From contig JAGARR010000057.1 of the NCBI GenBank assembly GCA_017622135.1, forward strand, positions 1 through 54,241: a stretch of DNA of 54,241 nt. The letters are read 5' to 3'. This document shows positions 34,309 to 42,360 of this stretch, piece after piece. Below the pieces are notes generated by a model. That model was not told the origin of the DNA. It saw only the letters and a list, made by a program, of their open reading frames with translations, and made no database searches. Source of the DNA: Spirochaetaceae bacterium. Its GTDB lineage: Bacteria; Spirochaetota; Spirochaetia; Treponematales; Treponemataceae. Made by a program: the position numbers and the translations under genes. The number at the start of each line of letters is the position of its first letter. The stretch's first letter is position 1.

Positions 34309-37300
34309 ATGAGCACACAAAAATTCGTCCACCTGCACGTCCATTCTGACTTCTCCCTACTGGATGCCTCCGCAAAGATCGACAATCTGGTGAGCCGGGC
34401 AAAGGAGCTGGGAATGGAGGCTCTGGCCCTGACGGACCATGGAAATATGTTCGGAGTGCTGCGGTTCGAGCAGGCCTGCCGAAAGGCCGGCATCAAACCC
34501 ATCATCGGCTGCGAATTCTACGTGGCAGCAGGAAGCCGCCATGAAAAAAAGACCACCGAGCGAGGCAAGAACTACTACCACCTGATTCTGCTGGCAAAGA
34601 ATGAGGAGGGCTACCGGAACCTGATGCACCTGGACTCCATCGCCTACACCGAGGGCATGTACTACAAGCCCCGCATTGACGATGAGGTGCTTCGTCGGCA
34701 CAGCGGCGGATTGGTGTGCCTCACCGCCTGCCTTGCGGGCCAGCTCCCCCAGCTGCTGCTGACCGGTAAGCTGCAGGAGGCGGAGGAATTCGTGCTGCGC
34801 TACCAGGCAATCTTCGGACGGGAGAACTTCTTTGTGGAGCTTCAGGACCATGGCATTCCTGAGCAACAGCAGGTGACCCCCCTCCTCATCGACGTAGCAA
34901 AAAAGCTGAATGCTCCCATGGTGGTGACCAACGACATCCACTTCGTGCTGCGGGAGGATCATGTAGTACAGGATGTGATGCTCTGCATCGGCCGCAAAGA
35001 GACCCGCAACGACCCAAAGAGGCGGAATCCCTACAACCCCGAATTCTACATGAAGAGCGCCGACGAGATGGCCCTCCTTTTCCCAGACCATCCTGAGATG
35101 ATGGAGAACACAGTGCGGATTGCCGACATGTGCAACCTTACCATCCCCCAATTCTCCACAGAGCAGCTGAAGGACTGCCTGCCGGTGTACCAGATTCCCC
35201 CGGAATTCGCCACCCAGGACGACTACGTGCGCCATCTGGTGTACACGGGACTGGAAAAGCGGTATCCGACCATCACCCAGGAGATTCGGGACCGGGCGGA
35301 GCACGAGCTTTCCGTCATCTTCAAGATGGGTTTCTCCGGTTATTTCCTGATTGTGTGGGACTTTATCAACTGGGCAAAGCAGAACGACATTCCCGTGGGC
35401 CCGGGACGAGGCTCTGGAGCCGGCTCCCTGGTGGCCTATGCCATGACCATCACCGACGTTGATCCCTTCCGCTACAACCTGCTGTTCGAGCGCTTCCTGA
35501 ATCCGGAGCGCATCTCCATGCCTGACTTTGACATCGACCTGTGCAACGAGGGCCGACAGGCGGTCATCGACTATACCCGGCAAAAATACGGGGACGAGCA
35601 GGTGGCCCACATCGTCACCTTCAACACCCTGAAGGCCAAGGCGGTAATGAAGGATGTGGGGCGGGTGCTGGACATTCCCCTAGGAGAGGTGAACATGCTC
35701 ACCAAGCTGGTGCCCAACAATCCCAAGGCCAAGCTGAAGGATGCCTTCGAGGTGAACGAGAAGATGAAGGACTCCGGCCAGCTGGCACCCTACCGCAACG
35801 ACCCCAAGTACAAGGAAATGTTCGACCTGTGTCTGAAGATGGAGGACCTGAACAGGAACACCGGCCTCCATGCCTCCGGCATCGTCATCGGAAAGACAAA
35901 GATTCCCGACTGGGCGCCGGTATACAAGGACGGCCGCACGGGGAAAACTGCCGTTCAGTTCACCATGGACATCATCGAGCCCTGTGGACTGGTGAAGATG
36001 GACTACTTAGGACTCAAGACCCTCACCCTCATCAAGCATGCGGAGCACATCATCAGGAAGCGGCCGGGCTACGAAAATTTCCGGGCGGACCAGGTTTCCG
36101 AGGAGGATCCCAAGACCTTCCAGTTGTTCTGCCAGGGCCATACGGCGGCGGTCTTCCAGTTTGAAAGTCCGGGAATGCAGAAGATTCTCCGGCAGGCCCA
36201 GCCCTCCCGCCTGGAGGATCTGGTTGCCCTGAACGCCCTGTACCGTCCCGGCCCCATGGACTACATCCCCCAATATATTGAAGGCAAATTCGACCCCTCC
36301 AAAATCAAGTATCCCGACCCCTGCCTGAAGGACATTCTGGAGGAGACCTACGGTGTCATGGTGTACCAGGAGCAGGTTATGCAGGTAGCACAGCGGATTG
36401 CCGGCTACAGCCTGGGGGGGGCGGACATGCTACGCCGTGCCATGGGAAAGAAGAAGGCCGAGGTTATGGTAGCGGAGAAAACCAAGTTTGTGGAGGGTGC
36501 TGTCAAGAACGGCTTTGACGCCCAGCACGCCGACGACATCTTTGAGATCATGGTTCCCTTTGCGGGCTACGGGTTCAACAAGAGCCACGCTGCCGCCTAC
36601 TCCATCGTGGCCTACCGCACCGCCTACCTCAAGGCCAACTTCCCGGCGGAATTCATCGCCGCCAACTTGACCAACGAAATCACCAGCGCCGAAAAGTTCC
36701 CTGAGTACATGACCGAGGGGCGGGCTATGGGTCTTATCATCCTGCCACCAGACATCAATCGATCCAGCATGTACTTCGACGTGGTGGATGGGGAGATTGT
36801 ATTCGGCCTTCTGGGAATCAAGGGCATGGGCGAGGGAGCAGCAGAGGCCATCATCAGTGAGCGGGAGAAGAACGGTCCCTACAAGGACTTCATGGACCTG
36901 CTGGACCGAGTGAATCCCTCAGACATCAACAAGAAGGTACTTGAAGTCCTGATAAAGACCGGAGCCTTCGACAAGTTGGGAACCAACCGGGCCACTTTGC
37001 TGGCCAATCTGGAGGAGGCCACCTCTTACGTTGAGGCAAAACGGGAAAGCACCAGGTTTGGCCAGGTGAGTCTCTTTGAGGATTCCGGCGAGAAGGAATT
37101 TGCCGATTTCGTGTTCCACCAGGTGGAAGAACAGCCACAGCTGGAACTGCTTGCCATGGAAAAGGAGTGCATCGGGTGCTATGTCACGGGCCATCCCCTG
37201 GATGAGTACAAAGAACTGATCCAAAATGCCTGCACCATCACCGCCAGCAGTATGGAACGAGCCCAGGGAGAAAAACTCTACACCATCATCGGGCAACTGA

Positions 37301-37770
37301 AGGAACTGCGATCCATCGTCACGAAAAGGGGGACGACCATGGCCTTTGGCAAACTGGAGGACATGGAAGGGGAGATTGACATCACCTTCTTCCCAAAACT
37401 CTGGGAGCAGTACGCCCATTCCATGGCAAACGACCAGGTGGTGGCCCTTTCTGGCAAGGTGGACAAAAACCGAGGGGACACCCCCTCCTTCCTAGTGGAG
37501 GAGGTACTGGACATGAATTCTCTCAAGGCTCGGACCAGCTGGGACATCCACATAAAAATCGACCCAATGCTGAACAATGAGCAACAAATTTCAGCTTTAC
37601 GAGACTATTTGTTTGGCTCTAACGGGAATTCTTGTGTATATTTTCATATAGATACACCTACCGGACCAAAAATAGTCAAGGCTAATCCCCTGATGAAGGT
37701 TGACAACTCGGACAATTTTATCAACGAGCTGGAAATGCAGCCGATGGTCACCGAGGTGTGGCGAGAATAA
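34309..37770 (+). CDS. dnaE: DNA polymerase III alpha subunit
   Basis: The protein has 1153 residues from ATG 34309 (MSTQKFVHLHVHSDFSLLDASAK), the E. coli-type DnaE length. An N-terminal PHP domain (HLHVHSDFS, ALTDHGNMFG), the catalytic palm with PDFDIDL at residues 405-411 and GPGRGSGAGSL, a helix-hairpin-helix region and an OB fold near 1000 (TIIGQLKELRSIVTKRGTTMAFGKLEDMEGEIDI) are visible. It is the replicative polymerase. The frame is open far upstream through the divergent secG gene, but that part is antisense and is excluded. No Shine-Dalgarno is seen. It begins the dnaE-yggT-recG group. Confidence 0.97.
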   Translation: MSTQKFVHLHVHSDFSLLDASAKIDNLVSRAKELGMEALALTDHGNMFGVLRFEQACRKAGIKPIIGCEFYVAAGSRHEKKTTERGKNYYHLILLAKNEEGYRNLMHLDSIAYTEGMYYKPRIDDEVLRRHSGGLVCLTACLAGQLPQLLLTGKLQEAEEFVLRYQAIFGRENFFVELQDHGIPEQQQVTPLLIDVAKKLNAPMVVTNDIHFVLREDHVVQDVMLCIGRKETRNDPKRRNPYNPEFYMKSADEMALLFPDHPEMMENTVRIADMCNLTIPQFSTEQLKDCLPVYQIPPEFATQDDYVRHLVYTGLEKRYPTITQEIRDRAEHELSVIFKMGFSGYFLIVWDFINWAKQNDIPVGPGRGSGAGSLVAYAMTITDVDPFRYNLLFERFLNPERISMPDFDIDLCNEGRQAVIDYTRQKYGDEQVAHIVTFNTLKAKAVMKDVGRVLDIPLGEVNMLTKLVPNNPKAKLKDAFEVNEKMKDSGQLAPYRNDPKYKEMFDLCLKMEDLNRNTGLHASGIVIGKTKIPDWAPVYKDGRTGKTAVQFTMDIIEPCGLVKMDYLGLKTLTLIKHAEHIIRKRPGYENFRADQVSEEDPKTFQLFCQGHTAAVFQFESPGMQKILRQAQPSRLEDLVALNALYRPGPMDYIPQYIEGKFDPSKIKYPDPCLKDILEETYGVMVYQEQVMQVAQRIAGYSLGGADMLRRAMGKKKAEVMVAEKTKFVEGAVKNGFDAQHADDIFEIMVPFAGYGFNKSHAAAYSIVAYRTAYLKANFPAEFIAANLTNEITSAEKFPEYMTEGRAMGLIILPPDINRSSMYFDVVDGEIVFGLLGIKGMGEGAAEAIISEREKNGPYKDFMDLLDRVNPSDINKKVLEVLIKTGAFDKLGTNRATLLANLEEATSYVEAKRESTRFGQVSLFEDSGEKEFADFVFHQVEEQPQLELLAMEKECIGCYVTGHPLDEYKELIQNACTITASSMERAQGEKLYTIIGQLKELRSIVTKRGTTMAFGKLEDMEGEIDITFFPKLWEQYAHSMANDQVVALSGKVDKNRGDTPSFLVEEVLDMNSLKARTSWDIHIKIDPMLNNEQQISALRDYLFGSNGNSCVYFHIDTPTGPKIVKANPLMKVDNSDNFINELEMQPMVTEVWRE

Positions 37771-37771
37771 G

Positions 37772-37791
37772 GCTTCCTCCGATGAGGAAGC
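37772..37791 (+). other. Perfect hairpin between dnaE and yggT
   Basis: GCTTCCTC (37772-37779) and GAGGAAGC (37784-37791) pair fully around CGAT. There is no T-run afterwards, so it is not a classical terminator. It ends eleven bases before the AAGGAG-containing start region of yggT and may stabilise or process the mRNA. Confidence 0.6.
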
Positions 37792-37809
37792 TCATAAAAG
37801 GAGTTACCA

Positions 37810-38394
37810 ATGAAAATTTTCAGCCTGCTGGCGGGAATCATCAGTGTCTACACCATGCTGTGCTTTGTCAGAATCATTCTCACCTGGATTCCCAACCTGA
37901 ACTACTCCAAGTTCGGGCAGCTTTTGGCATCCATCTGCGACCCCTACATGAATTATTTCCGGAACATCCGATTCCTCCGCATTGGCAACATGGACTTCAG
38001 CCCCGTGCTTTCCATCGGCCTGCTGGTGGTAGCCTCCAACCTCTTGTCCACCCTAGCCGTCACCGGCCAGCTAAAGATAGGCTACCTCATAGCGTCCATC
38101 ATCTCCATGATCTGGTCCATTCTAGCCTCCATCTTGAGCTTCCTCATCATCCTACTGATTATCCGTGTCATTGCCCTCTTTGTCAGCAAGGGCAACTCCA
38201 CCTTCTGGTATAGCCTTGACAAAACCCTCAATCCTGTGGTGTACAAGGTAGCGGGCATATTCCGGGGACGAAACACCTTCATGACCCAAAAGACGGCTTA
38301 TGTTATCACCATCGTGACCATCTTTGTGCTGAGGATTGCGGGAAACATCCTGTTCTCAGTGGTGGCTGGACTTTTCACCCGACTCCCCTTCTAG
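37810..38394 (+). CDS. YggT-family integral membrane protein
   Basis: The protein has 194 residues. Two copies of the YggT pattern are visible: YTMLCFVRIILTWIPNLN..ICDPYMNYFRNI in the first half and LLIIRVIALFV..LDKTLNPVVYKVAGIFRGR in the second, with four to five transmembrane segments. The family is linked to membrane organisation and ion tolerance, but its precise function is not established. AAGGAG lies seven bases before the ATG. It sits between dnaE and recG. Confidence 0.85.
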   Translation: MKIFSLLAGIISVYTMLCFVRIILTWIPNLNYSKFGQLLASICDPYMNYFRNIRFLRIGNMDFSPVLSIGLLVVASNLLSTLAVTGQLKIGYLIASIISMIWSILASILSFLIILLIIRVIALFVSKGNSTFWYSLDKTLNPVVYKVAGIFRGRNTFMTQKTAYVITIVTIFVLRIAGNILFSVVAGLFTRLPF

Positions 38395-38412
38395 CAACCG
38401 GAGAGCCGAGCC

Positions 38413-40641
38413 ATGAAGCTGAGGGAAATCGAGACTCCTATCTCCACCCTATCCGGCATCGGCCCTGCAAAGGCACGGCTCTTTGCCAATCTGGGCATCT
38501 ACACCATCGCCGACCTCCTCAGCTACTATCCCAAGGACTGGGATGACCGCACCCAACCTGTCCCCCTTTCCCAATTCCGGGAGCGGAGGGTCCACACCAT
38601 CGCCACAGTGACAGGCCACAGCTGGTTCGGCTACGGCAAGATGAAAACCCTCAAAATATCCATCGCCGACAGTACCGGACGGGGCGAGCTGGTGGCTTTC
38701 AACCGTCCCTTTCTGGAAAAATCCCTGCCGGTGGGCTCCATCATTGCCGTTACCGGCCAGTTCTCTCTACGATACAACCAGCTTCAAAGCAGTTCCTTTG
38801 AGGCGGAAAAGATTGCTGAAGGCGGCAGCCTCCAGGACTGGAAGGACAAGCCAGTGCCCGGCTCCCAGGTGCTGCCCATCTACGGGCTGACGGCAGGTCT
38901 TTCCAACGGCCACATCAGGCAGGCGATCAAGCGGGCACTGCAAGAATACGGGCGGGGAATTGAAGACGAGCTGCCGCCGGAAGTCATGGAAAAGCGGGGA
39001 TTGATGGGGAAGGCCAGGGCAATTGCCGTCATGCACCAACCCCGCCAGCTTTCCGACCTTGTGGAAGCCAGACGGAGCCTCATCTATGAGGAGCTATACC
39101 ATTTCCAGCTGGCCATCGGCGGCCGGGCCCTGCTACACAAGGGACGGCTGCCAGAGCTGGAGCCAGCGGAATCCCAGGAGGCTGTCTTTGGCCCGGAACA
39201 GGAGGCGGCCTTTTTGGAAAGCCTTTCCCCCCGGCAGAAAATGCTTCTGGACACCCTCCCCTTTCAGCTGACACCGGGCCAAAAGCTCTGCATCACCGAC
39301 ATGAACAGGGATTTGGACCACTGCGAAAGGAGCCGCTGCAAGGTTGAGGTGAGCCAGCAGCCCTTTACCATGGCCCGGCTGGTGCAGGGGGATGTAGGCT
39401 CAGGAAAGACCCTGGCAGCCTTCTTTGCCTGCCTACGGATTGTGGACTGGGGCGGCCAATGCGCCCTCATGGCTCCCACAGAGCTTTTGGCTCGCCAGCA
39501 TGCGGAGAACGCCGCAAAGCTGCTGGAACCCATGGCGGTACGGCTAGCCTACCTGACGGGAAACATCAAGGCTGCCAATCGTGGCTCTCTACTCAATGCC
39601 TTGGCCGCCGGTTCCATTGACATTGTAATCGGTACCCACGCGCTCTTTTCCAAGAACGTCCACTACGCCAACCTCCATCTGGTAGTCATCGACGAGCAGC
39701 ACCGATTCGGTGTGCTGCAACGGAACGCCATCCTGGAGAAGGGCCGGCAGAAGATTCCTGAGAAGGAGGTCTACACTGTGCCCTCCCTGCTGATGCTCAG
39801 CGCCACCCCCATCCCCCGCACCCTTGCCCTGACAGCCTTTGGCGACCTGGACATCTCCATCATCAAATCCATGCCCGCCGGCCGACTCCCCATCAAGACC
39901 TACCTCACCCGTATGGGTAATGAGGCCAACGTCTATCAGTTCGTGTGGCGGGAAATCCAAGCCGGCCACCAGGCTTACTTTGTCTACCCGCTGATTGAGG
40001 AGATGCAGGCAGACCCCTCTGCTCCCCTCCAACAGGCAAACACCAACAACGAAGGCATCATTCCCTCCGAGGGAGCCAGCTCCGGCATCAAGTCTGCCCA
40101 GGACATGTACCAATTCCTGTCCACCCAGGTGTATCCGGGGGTCTCCATGGCGGTGATTCATTCCCGCACCGAGGAGTTTGAGCAGCACCGCATCCTGGAG
40201 GAATTCCGCAGTGGTAGGATACAGATTCTGGTGGCCACCAGCGTGGTTGAGGTGGGAGTGGACGTGGCAAACGCCACCTGCATGGTTATCGAGCACGCAG
40301 ACCGATTCGGTATGGCGGCCCTGCACCAGCTTCGGGGGCGGGTGGGACGAGGAAATCTCCAGTCCCACTGCTTCCTCATTTACGGGAGGAACCTCACTGA
40401 CACTGGCAAGGAGCGGATGCGGGTACTGCGGGAGACAAACGACGGCTTTGTCATTGCCGAAGAGGATCTCAAGCTCCGGGGGCCTGGCGAGGTAACGGGC
40501 ATCCAGCAGTCGGGCTATCTTACCCTGGGACTGGCAGATCCAGTGCGGGACAAGGAGCTTTTGGAGTTGGCCCGAAAAGATGCCTTCCAGCACCTGGAGA
40601 GCAAGACACTCCAGACAAAAAAACAAGGGCCATCCGCATAG
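38413..40641 (+). CDS. recG: ATP-dependent DNA helicase RecG
   Basis: The protein has 742 residues, longer than the roughly 690 of E. coli. The N-terminal wedge/OB domain covers about 1-170 (LSGIGPAKARLFANLGIYTIADLLSYYPKDWDDR). Walker A GDVGSGKT is near 326, DEQHRFGVLQR near 427 and SATPIPRTLALTAFGD near 465. The C-terminal helicase domain contains VATSVVEVGVDVANATCMVIEHADRFGMAALHQLRGRVGRG. A linker insert near 535-560 (SAPLQQANTNNEG) partly explains the extra length. It remodels stalled replication forks. It starts 18 bases after yggT. Confidence 0.97.
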   Translation: MKLREIETPISTLSGIGPAKARLFANLGIYTIADLLSYYPKDWDDRTQPVPLSQFRERRVHTIATVTGHSWFGYGKMKTLKISIADSTGRGELVAFNRPFLEKSLPVGSIIAVTGQFSLRYNQLQSSSFEAEKIAEGGSLQDWKDKPVPGSQVLPIYGLTAGLSNGHIRQAIKRALQEYGRGIEDELPPEVMEKRGLMGKARAIAVMHQPRQLSDLVEARRSLIYEELYHFQLAIGGRALLHKGRLPELEPAESQEAVFGPEQEAAFLESLSPRQKMLLDTLPFQLTPGQKLCITDMNRDLDHCERSRCKVEVSQQPFTMARLVQGDVGSGKTLAAFFACLRIVDWGGQCALMAPTELLARQHAENAAKLLEPMAVRLAYLTGNIKAANRGSLLNALAAGSIDIVIGTHALFSKNVHYANLHLVVIDEQHRFGVLQRNAILEKGRQKIPEKEVYTVPSLLMLSATPIPRTLALTAFGDLDISIIKSMPAGRLPIKTYLTRMGNEANVYQFVWREIQAGHQAYFVYPLIEEMQADPSAPLQQANTNNEGIIPSEGASSGIKSAQDMYQFLSTQVYPGVSMAVIHSRTEEFEQHRILEEFRSGRIQILVATSVVEVGVDVANATCMVIEHADRFGMAALHQLRGRVGRGNLQSHCFLIYGRNLTDTGKERMRVLRETNDGFVIAEEDLKLRGPGEVTGIQQSGYLTLGLADPVRDKELLELARKDAFQHLESKTLQTKKQGPSA

Positions 40642-40654
40642 AATCAAAAGACCC

Positions 40655-40690
40655 CACACAGACAACCCTTTCGTGGGCTTGTCCTCAAGA
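40655..40690. terminator. Possible terminator between convergent recG and sigma factor genes
   Basis: GACAACCC (40661-40668) pairs with GGGCTTGTC (40675-40683) with one bulged base. On the minus strand a TCTTTT run follows a further 12 bases on. The structure is plausible but weak in both directions. Confidence 0.35.
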
Positions 40691-40698
40691 ATTTTAGC

Positions 40699-41559
40699 TT
40701 ATGCCACAAATGCACTCAATCGGTCCATGGTGGCAGGTGTCTGCAAGCGACGGATGGCCTTTTTCTCAATCTGACGGATACGCTCCTTTGTCAGGTTGAA
40801 CTTGTCACCCACCTCCTTCAGAGACATGGACTTGTTGCCGTTGAGTCCGAAACGGTACCGCAGCACCTGTGCCTCCTTCTGGGGAAGGGAGGACAGCACA
40901 TCCTCCAGTTCATCCTGCATGACACTTTCCATGGCAGCTTCCTCAGGAGACTGGTAGCGGAAATCCTCCGTATTGTCCCCAATGGTGACGGAAGACTCCT
41001 CACTTGTGCCAATGGGTGTATCCAGAGAAACCATGTCCCGGGAAATATTGACAAGCTCCCGCACATGCTGGCTCGTCATTCCCAAAAGCTGTGCCACCTG
41101 GGTCATCTCCTCCTCCTCCCCCTTGCCTCCAGCCACGGCCTTGCGGGCCTGCTCAATCTGCACCAGCTCATTGGCGCGGTTCAAGGGCAGTCGAATCATA
41201 CGGGACTTTTCGCAGATGGCCTTCAGAATGGACTGCCGGATCCACCACACAGCATAAGATATAAAGTGGTATCCCTTGGTCACATCGAAGCGATCAATAG
41301 CAGTTATGAGACCGATATTTCCCTCACTGATGAGATCCAGCAGGTCGATTCCGTGGTTCTGATATTTCTTTGCTACATTCACCACAAAGCGTAAGTTAGC
41401 CTGCACAATCTTATCCTTTGCCACCTTATCTCCCTGGGCTGCCCTGGTGGCCAGCTCAATCTCCTCCTCCCGGGACAGAAGGGGAATTTTATTGATATCC
41501 TTCAAGTACATTGAAAGGATGTTGTCGTCAGAATTCATCATACAGCTTGTTGTTCTCAT
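40699..41559 (-). CDS. Group-2 sigma-70 factor (RpoD/RpoS-like)
   Basis: The protein has 286 residues. Region 1.2 is NILSMYLKDINKIPLLSREEEIELA. Region 2 is ANLRFVVNVAKKYQNHGIDLLDLISEGNIGLITAIDRFD followed by FISYAVWWIRQSILKAI. Region 4 is LKEVGDKFNLTKERIRQIEKKAIRRLQ. It lacks the 1.1 domain and the large non-conserved region of primary sigma factors. In region 2.4 the family Thr after WIRQ (WWIRQAIT) is replaced by Leu (WWIRQSIL). An alternative sigma for stress or growth phase is likely. ATG 41559 follows GGAGG. Its long leader and consensus promoter face groES. Confidence 0.9.
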   Translation of the reverse strand: MRTTSCMMNSDDNILSMYLKDINKIPLLSREEEIELATRAAQGDKVAKDKIVQANLRFVVNVAKKYQNHGIDLLDLISEGNIGLITAIDRFDVTKGYHFISYAVWWIRQSILKAICEKSRMIRLPLNRANELVQIEQARKAVAGGKGEEEEMTQVAQLLGMTSQHVRELVNISRDMVSLDTPIGTSEESSVTIGDNTEDFRYQSPEEAAMESVMQDELEDVLSSLPQKEAQVLRYRFGLNGNKSMSLKEVGDKFNLTKERIRQIEKKAIRRLQTPATMDRLSAFVA

Positions 41560-41780
41560 AAAAAACCTCCAAACAAGAACAAGTCACCAAAGAAGCCTCC
41601 TGGGGACTGCTTCTTATACATTTATTCTGAAATACTAGTAGCAATTTCCATGCCAAAAAAACAAACCAGAAACAACCTGCCCTGATATTTTATATTTCGT
41701 TGTATAACAACATATTACAAAAGAATAATATTTTACCTTCAAAAAAAATGCAGAAATAGTAGCCGATGACTGGAAAAGTC

Positions 41781-41809
41781 AGTATATTTTAGAAAAAGTT
41801 CTGTGTCAA
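41781..41809 (-). promoter_or_regulatory. Promoter of the group-2 sigma factor gene
   Basis: On the minus strand it reads TTGACA (41809-41804), 17 bases, TATACT (41786-41781). The predicted start near 41774 leaves an untranslated leader of about 215 bases, the longest in the window. Confidence 0.8.
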
Positions 41810-41931
41810 AAATTACCTTTTCTTCTTGACCTACCACCAAATGATTCATTTTGACACGCTACCTCTTCCAAGTTCCGACATTGTTGCATTTTGACACAAT
41901 TTCACAGAAACCTTTTATTCCACAATATTTC

Positions 41932-41960
41932 TTGACGAAGGAACTTTTTGTACGTATATT
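41932..41960 (+). promoter_or_regulatory. Promoter of groES
   Basis: TTGACG (41932-41937), 17 bases, TATATT (41955-41960), followed by a leader of about 35 bases with GGAGG at 41990-41994 before ATG 42002. Confidence 0.8.
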
Positions 41961-41979
41961 CTATATTAGAAATATAGAA
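41959..41979. promoter_or_regulatory. Perfect 9-3-9 inverted repeat at the groES transcription start
   Basis: TTCTATATT (41959-41967) is mirrored by AATATAGAA (41971-41979) around AGA. It overlaps the end of the -10 box and the predicted start site, a typical repressor position. It does not resemble CIRCE (TTAGCACTC-N9-GAGTGCTAA). Confidence 0.6.
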
Positions 41980-42001
41980 ACAATCCTATGGAGGACTTGA
42001 T

Positions 42002-42268
42002 ATGAAGGTTATACCTTTAGCAGACCGTGTTCTTGTAAAGACAGAGAAAACCGAGGCAAAAACTGCCAGCGGTATCATCATCCCCGACACAGCCCAGGAA
42101 AAGACCCAGATTGCTGTTGTGCTGGCAGTGGGAGATGACAAAGAAAAGATCAAGGTGAGGGATGGCGACCGCATTATGTACGACAAGTATGCCGGTACAT
42201 CCATCAAGATTGATGGTGAGGATCACCTGATTCTTAAGGCTGACGACATCATCGCCATCATCAAATAA
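42002..42268 (+). CDS. groES: Co-chaperonin GroES
   Basis: The protein has 88 residues. MKVIPLADRVLVKTEKTEAKTASGIIIPDTAQEKTQIAVVLAVG and the mobile loop (EKTEAKTASGIIIPDTAQEK) are diagnostic, and it ends with DGEDHLILKADDIIAIIK. It caps GroEL for protein folding. It stands alone: a terminator follows directly and groEL is not adjacent. Confidence 0.97.
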   Translation: MKVIPLADRVLVKTEKTEAKTASGIIIPDTAQEKTQIAVVLAVGDDKEKIKVRDGDRIMYDKYAGTSIKIDGEDHLILKADDIIAIIK

Positions 42269-42283
42269 TTTTTCCTTGACAAT

Positions 42284-42338
42284 AAAAAAAGGCATTGTGG
42301 AGCCGGAAGAAATAACCAGCTTTGCAATGCCTTTTTTG
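42284..42338. terminator. Bidirectional terminator between groES and the TPR lipoprotein gene
   Basis: A 13-bp stem (42285-42297 with 42325-42337, core GGCATTG/CAATGCC flanked by A6 and T6) with a 27-base loop lies between two convergent genes and can serve both. Confidence 0.88.
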
Positions 42339-42360
42339 CAAGCTTTAACTTGCCACTCCA

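Larger units (their letters stand above)
41560..42001. promoter_or_regulatory. Divergent regulatory region between the sigma factor gene and groES
   Basis: These 442 bases hold the two divergent promoters, the roughly 215-base leader of the sigma gene and three copies of TTTTGACAC: direct copies within 41847-41857 and 41887-41897, exactly 40 bases apart, and an inverted one at 41803-41811 that supplies the sigma -35 box. The leader contains AGAAGC/GCTTCT arms near 41591-41614 and a GTTGT-ATA-ACAAC palindrome at 41699-41711. I see no gene in it. Confidence 0.6.

Noticed and set aside
34357..35610. 417-codon minus-strand frame opposite dnaE
   Set aside because: It is antisense to the PHP and palm region of dnaE and has no family resemblance.
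41959..41979. CIRCE element at groES
   Set aside because: The inverted repeat does not match TTAGCACTC-N9-GAGTGCTAA in sequence or spacing.
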